NCBI GenBank assembly: GCA_910583675.1
Contig: CAJTYH010000050.1
Location: forward strand, 1 to 15,271
DNA length: 15,271 nt
Direction: 5' to 3'
From: an uncultured Muribaculaceae bacterium
Lineage (GTDB): Bacteria; Bacteroidota; Bacteroidia; Bacteroidales; Muribaculaceae
How positions within the stretch are numbered: the first letter of the stretch is position 1; the number at the start of each line of letters is the position of its first letter. Positions 11,903 to 15,271 of this stretch are shown here, piece by piece. The notes under the pieces are model-generated. The model did no database searches. It saw nothing but the letters and a program-made list of their open reading frames with translations, and was not told the origin of the DNA. The translations under genes were made by a program, and so were the position numbers.

Positions 11903-12628
11903 ATGATTATGTGGCAATTTTTGGAAAACATATATGCGGATTTGAATTCACTTGAGGTGACGCTTGGCAACGGTGTGTTCAAGCTGGTGATGAGCATGGC
12001 TCTCGGGGCGCTTGTGGGTGCCGAGCGTAAACGCAAAGGGCAGATCGCCGGTGTGCGCACTTTTGCCCTGATTTCCATGGGTTCTTGCCTCGCGATGCTG
12101 CTGAGCATATATGTACCTCAGGTATATCTCGGGCTGAAAAACGGAGATCCCGGGCGTATAGCGGCGCAGGTCATTACCGGGGTCGGTTTCCTCGGTGGCG
12201 GTGCAATGATCCATATGAAAGGCTCGGTGCGCGGGCTTACGACGGCGGCCGGCATATGGATGACAGCTGCCATAGGTATGGCCGTGGGGGTGGGGATGTA
12301 TTTTTGTTCCATTGCGGCCACGGCTTTGATATTGGTGACTCTTGTGCTGTTGGAGGGTGTGGAGCAGCGGCGCAACATGGGTCAGGAAAACCGCACGTTG
12401 AGACTGAAGGTCAACGGCATTATAGATGACATTGAGGCATATCGCGACGTATTCAGGGAGCATGGCGTGCACCTCTCCACATATTTCATTCAGTTTGATT
12501 ATGAGAATAACCAGACGGAGATCAATTTTGTGGTACTCGCTCCTTCGCATCGCGACTACCTTCCGCTTTTCAATGATCTGAGGAATGTTTTCCCTACGTC
12601 TTCGCTGACCTTGACGAGCCAGTATTGA
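11903..12628 (+). CDS. MgtC/SapB-family inner-membrane protein
   Basis: The 241-residue protein matches the MgtC/SapB family. Hydrophobic segments lie near 25-40, 52-71, 87-103, 112-131 and 134-151. The family blocks are GALVGAERKRKGQIAGVRT (35-53), DPGRIAAQVITGVGFLGGGA (82-101) and KGSVRGLTTAAGIWMTAAIG (106-125). A soluble C-terminal domain of about 85 residues (from LRLKVNG) resembles the ACT-like domain of MgtC homologues. Family members have been tied to low-magnesium growth, virulence and ATP synthase inhibition in some bacteria, but the role here is not determinable. A TTG at 11891 and an ATG at 11909 are alternative starts; the ATG at 11903 is chosen. It is a lone gene downstream of the alpha terminator. 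Confidence 0.88.
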   Translation: MIMWQFLENIYADLNSLEVTLGNGVFKLVMSMALGALVGAERKRKGQIAGVRTFALISMGSCLAMLLSIYVPQVYLGLKNGDPGRIAAQVITGVGFLGGGAMIHMKGSVRGLTTAAGIWMTAAIGMAVGVGMYFCSIAATALILVTLVLLEGVEQRRNMGQENRTLRLKVNGIIDDIEAYRDVFREHGVHLSTYFIQFDYENNQTEINFVVLAPSHRDYLPLFNDLRNVFPTSSLTLTSQY

Positions 12629-12721
12629 GGAAGTGGCGTCGTTTCGTTTTTCCAGACCTTTTGTGTGTGTGAATGGATTTCTTTTTTAAAAGTTAAAAAG
12701 GTGAATCTTACGAAATTTTTG

Positions 12722-12729
12722 TAACTTTG
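12722..12729 (+). promoter_or_regulatory. Enolase promoter -7 element
   Basis: TAACTTTG at 12722-12729, in the context TTTTTGTAACTTTGCA, is an exact TAnnTTTG match. No clear TTTG is visible at the expected -33 distance (around 12699-12702). Transcription would start near 12735, giving an untranslated leader of about 110 bases before eno. Confidence 0.65.
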
Positions 12730-12844
12730 CATTGGAAAAATCCGTTCCCGATTTGATGATGCCAGAGTGGCGTGACTGCCTTCCCATCGCGATTGGATCC
12801 ATGACTGAAAACTGACAATCAGATAAAGCTAAAAGCAATAAATT

Positions 12845-14137
12845 ATGAAAATTGAAAAAATTATTGGTCGTGAGGTGCTTGATTCCCGTGGCAACCCCAC
12901 TGTTGAAGTAGACGTAATCCTTGAAAGCGGCGCACGTGGTCGTGCTTCTGTGCCCTCCGGTGCTTCCACCGGTGTCAACGAGGCTCTTGAGCTTCGCGAC
13001 GGTGACAAGAGCCGCTACATGGGCAAGGGTGTCCTGAAGGCTGTTGCCAATGTGAACGGCCCCATCGCTGAGGCTCTCAAGGGCATGAGCGCTCTCGACC
13101 AGATAGCCATCGACGAGAAGATGCTTGAACTGGACGGCACCGATACCAAGAGCAATCTTGGCGCCAACGCCATCCTTGGTGTGAGCCTCGCTGTGGCAAA
13201 GGCTGCTGCCGACTACCTTGACCTCCCCCTCTACAAGTACATCGGTGGTTGCAACACCTATGTGCTCCCCGTTCCTATGATGAACATCATCAACGGCGGT
13301 GCTCACTCTGACGCTCCTATATGCTTCCAGGAGTTCATGATCCGTCCTATCGGCGCAACTTCGTTCCACGAAGGAATCCGCATGGGTACCGAGGTTTTCC
13401 ACAACCTCAAGAAGGTGCTCAAGGAGCGTAACCTCTCTACGGCTGTCGGCGACGAAGGCGGCTTCGCCCCCAACCTCGACGGAACCGAGGACGCTCTCAA
13501 TGTGATCATCAAGGCTATCGAACTTGCAGGTTACAAGCCCGGCAAGGATGTGACCATCGGTCTTGACTGCGCATCTTCCGAGTTCTTCAAGGACGGAGTT
13601 TACGACTACACATGGAAGCAGGGTGCCGACGCTCCCAAGCTCACTTCCCAGGAGCAGGCTGAGTTCCTCAAGGGTCTCGTAGAGAAATATCCCATCGATT
13701 CCATCGAGGACGGTATGGCCGAGAACGACTGGGCCGGTTGGAAGATCCTCACCGACCTTATCGGCGACCGTTGCCAGCTCGTAGGCGACGACCTGTTCGT
13801 TACAAACGTGAAATATCTCAAGCGTGGTATCGAAGAGGGTTGTGCAAACTCAATCCTCGTTAAGGTTAACCAGATCGGTTCGCTCACCGAGACTCTCCGT
13901 GCCGTAGAGCTTGCTCAGCGCAATGGTTACACCGCAGTGATCTCTCACCGCTCAGGCGAAACCGAGGATGCTACCATCGCCGACATCGCCGTGGCTACCA
14001 ATGCTGGGCAGATCAAGACCGGTTCCGCTTCCCGCTCCGACCGTATGGCCAAGTACAACCAGCTCCTCCGCATCGAAGAGGAACTTGGCGCTGCAGCTGC
14101 CTATGGTTACGGCAAGAAGACCAAGCGTCCCGAATAA
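12845..14137 (+). CDS. eno: Enolase (phosphopyruvate hydratase)
   Basis: Enolase converts 2-phosphoglycerate to phosphoenolpyruvate in glycolysis. The 430-residue protein is full length. Magnesium ligands Asp241 (GLDCASSEF), Glu288 (IEDGMAENDW) and Asp315 (VGDDLFVTN) are present, as are the catalytic pair Glu204 (GDEGGF) and Lys340 (ILVKVNQIG), His154 and Glu163 of the mobile loops (INGGAHSDAP, FQEFM), and His368 and Lys391 (SHRSGETED, IKTGS). The GAHSDAP variant instead of GAHADNN fits Bacteroidota sequences as I recall them. It is monocistronic: it has its own promoter upstream and a terminator palindrome 29 bases after its stop. Codon use is strongly biased, as expected for high expression. 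Confidence 0.98.
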   Translation: MKIEKIIGREVLDSRGNPTVEVDVILESGARGRASVPSGASTGVNEALELRDGDKSRYMGKGVLKAVANVNGPIAEALKGMSALDQIAIDEKMLELDGTDTKSNLGANAILGVSLAVAKAAADYLDLPLYKYIGGCNTYVLPVPMMNIINGGAHSDAPICFQEFMIRPIGATSFHEGIRMGTEVFHNLKKVLKERNLSTAVGDEGGFAPNLDGTEDALNVIIKAIELAGYKPGKDVTIGLDCASSEFFKDGVYDYTWKQGADAPKLTSQEQAEFLKGLVEKYPIDSIEDGMAENDWAGWKILTDLIGDRCQLVGDDLFVTNVKYLKRGIEEGCANSILVKVNQIGSLTETLRAVELAQRNGYTAVISHRSGETEDATIADIAVATNAGQIKTGSASRSDRMAKYNQLLRIEEELGAAAAYGYGKKTKRPE

Positions 14138-14166
14138 TCCTGTTCCTAACGGCTATTGCCGGAGGA

Positions 14167-14222
14167 CAGCATAATAAAAAGTGGAGTGTCAAAATTTTGA
14201 CACTCCACTTTTTATTATGCTG
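14167..14222. terminator. Perfect 56-bp palindrome: bidirectional terminator between eno and the DUF1460 gene
   Basis: Two 28-base arms meet at 14194/14195 with no mismatch. Each arm contains AATAAAAAGTGGAGTGTC or its complement around the centre AAAATTTT. Read either way, a GC-containing stem is followed by TTTTTATTAT, the layout of a terminator working on both strands. It lies 29 bases after the eno stop and 29 bases before the end of the convergent minus-strand gene, so it serves both. Confidence 0.9.
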
Positions 14223-14251
14223 AATCTGGCTGCTTCTTGCGTGTGACGGGT

Positions 14252-15139
14252 TTATCTTGGTGTCAATCGCAACAGCCTTATGCCCTCCGGGCGGTTCCGG
14301 TGGATGTAATCGGATATGGACAGCTCGTCAACAACTACTTTTCCGGCTTTAGAGGATGCATGCAGGAGCTTCGGTGTCCCGTTGACCATTTTTACGATTC
14401 CCATGTGGGTGGCATCCAGTCCTTTTATCGAAGTCGTGAATACTATTATGTCGCCGTCGCGAGCCACTCGTGCGATCTGGTTGTCTTTTAGGCCGCTCGC
14501 CTTTATGTATGGATAGCGATGATTGCTGAATCCGGCTTCGATGCTTTTCATCCGGGTATAATTTTCTTCGTTGTCGGCCAGAGCGGGATAGCGGTCGCGA
14601 TGGGTGGTCATGTAGTCAAGTGATTTCACCCGGTATCTCACCTTGGGGTGATCTGCCGTGATCTCTTGGAGATTCCCGCGAGCGACGTTGTCCACGATCC
14701 AGTCGCTTACATAGTGCAGGCGCGACGGATACCCGTCGATTTCCCCGTTCCTGTATCTTATGCTCCTCAGGTTGTAGATGAAATCTCTCCAACTGTAACG
14801 GTGTTCGTTGGCAGTAGAGGCCAGTGCCATCACTGTTTCTACAAAAGTGGTACAATCCATGGAGTCTAAGTTTACACGCAGTGTCTCTGCTCCCGCGCCT
14901 TCAAGTGTGCCTGCGGCGTATGGCGTGTTTATGAAGTTTTCGGCGATTATGGTGACGTTTCCCGGGTTGCTTGAGGACGACTCATTTAATAATATCTCGG
15001 TAATCTTTGTAGTATCGCTTTTTTCTTGGGTGAAAATGACCTCCTGGCAGTGCGCAGTCGTTGTCGTCAAGAGGGTGGTTGCTGTTATGATTAGAATTTT
15101 ATTGATAAAATCTTGCATGCTGGTTGTTGATGGATACAT
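14252..15139 (-). CDS. Secreted DUF1460 protein, NlpC/P60-like predicted cell-wall amidase
   Basis: The 295-residue protein begins with a signal-peptide-like region (short polar n-region, then ILIITATTLLTTTTA, about 15-29, before HCQE). The mature part matches the DUF1460 family, which has an NlpC/P60-like cysteine-peptidase fold. The likely catalytic Cys96 lies in LDSMDCTTFVETV, with His245 in DATHMGIV and His260 in LLHASS as candidate partners. Related proteins are predicted N-acetylmuramoyl-L-alanine amidases or peptidoglycan peptidases; the exact bond is not shown. The ATG at 15139 has A-rich upstream sequence (ACAGAAAA); Met8 at 15118 is an alternative. It is convergent with eno. Cys31 does not form a convincing lipobox (TTAHC). 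Confidence 0.85.
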   Translation of the reverse strand: MYPSTTSMQDFINKILIITATTLLTTTTAHCQEVIFTQEKSDTTKITEILLNESSSSNPGNVTIIAENFINTPYAAGTLEGAGAETLRVNLDSMDCTTFVETVMALASTANEHRYSWRDFIYNLRSIRYRNGEIDGYPSRLHYVSDWIVDNVARGNLQEITADHPKVRYRVKSLDYMTTHRDRYPALADNEENYTRMKSIEAGFSNHRYPYIKASGLKDNQIARVARDGDIIVFTTSIKGLDATHMGIVKMVNGTPKLLHASSKAGKVVVDELSISDYIHRNRPEGIRLLRLTPR

Positions 15140-15229
15140 TTTTCTGTTGCGGGATTATCTACTGTCCCGTAATGCGAAATTACTAAATCCGGTACACCCT
15201 CGCAATAAATTCCATGCTAAGTGAGTAAT

Positions 15230-15237
15230 CAAATTTA
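15230..15237 (-). promoter_or_regulatory. Minus-strand -7 promoter element for the DUF1460 gene
   Basis: Read on the minus strand, 15237-15230 is TAAATTTG, an exact TAnnTTTG. A weak -33-like ATTG lies at 15265-15262, at a long spacing. Transcription would start near 15224, leaving a leader of about 85 bases. The 132 bases from 15140 to the window end show no gene. Confidence 0.5.
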
Positions 15238-15271
15238 TTTATTGTAAAATTTCTTCCGCTTCAATACGTTA

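Noticed and set aside
12629..12844. Possible riboswitch or gene upstream of eno
   Set aside because: Only a promoter -7 element and an ordinary leader are visible; no strong fold or known aptamer pattern was found.
1..15271. Search for mobile elements, CRISPR arrays, tRNAs, rRNAs or phage genes
   Set aside because: No transposase-like protein, regular direct repeats, cloverleaf or rRNA signature was seen. The only large inverted repeats are explained as terminators or leader hairpins.

Overview
The window is a core chromosomal segment of a Bacteroidota bacterium, most likely order Bacteroidales (moderately high GC, perhaps Muribaculaceae-like; the family is a guess). Four things point there. 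The gene order is L16-L29-S17-L14-L24-L5-S14-S8-L6-L18-S5-L30-L15-SecY-Map-IF1-L36-S13-S11-S4-RpoA-L17. Recognisable promoters are of the TAnnTTTG (-7) type. Most starts have A-rich upstream sequence and no Shine-Dalgarno. The S14, S4 and L36 proteins lack zinc ligands.

Layout: positions 1-1989 hold the end of the S10-type cluster and the first part of the spc cluster (rplP 3' end, rpmC, rpsQ, rplN, rplX, rplE), tightly packed. A hairpin and a candidate promoter then precede rpsN. A long, GC-rich, hairpin-dense 426-base spacer separates rpsN from rpsH. The spc cluster continues through rplF, rplR, rpsE, rpmD (only 59 aa), rplO, secY, map, infA and rpmJ (38 aa). A strong candidate promoter at about 8515-8545 starts the alpha cluster (rpsM, rpsK, rpsD, rpoA, rplQ), closed by a textbook intrinsic terminator at 11761-11817.

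Downstream are a MgtC/SapB-family membrane protein gene, enolase with its own promoter, and a convergent minus-strand gene for a secreted DUF1460 (NlpC/P60-like) protein. Enolase and the DUF1460 gene share a perfect 56-bp palindrome that reads as a bidirectional terminator.

The genes of 1-11698 make ribosomal subunits, the core of RNA polymerase, the Sec translocon channel, the N-terminal methionine peptidase and initiation factor 1, so this is the growth-rate-coupled translation and secretion block. No mobile element, CRISPR array, tRNA or rRNA is visible. The least explained material is five unusually long, highly structured, GC-rich spacers inside the ribosomal cluster (before rpsN, rpsH, rplO, map and rpsD). 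They look like untranslated RNA elements rather than genes and are the best candidates for undescribed cis-regulation.
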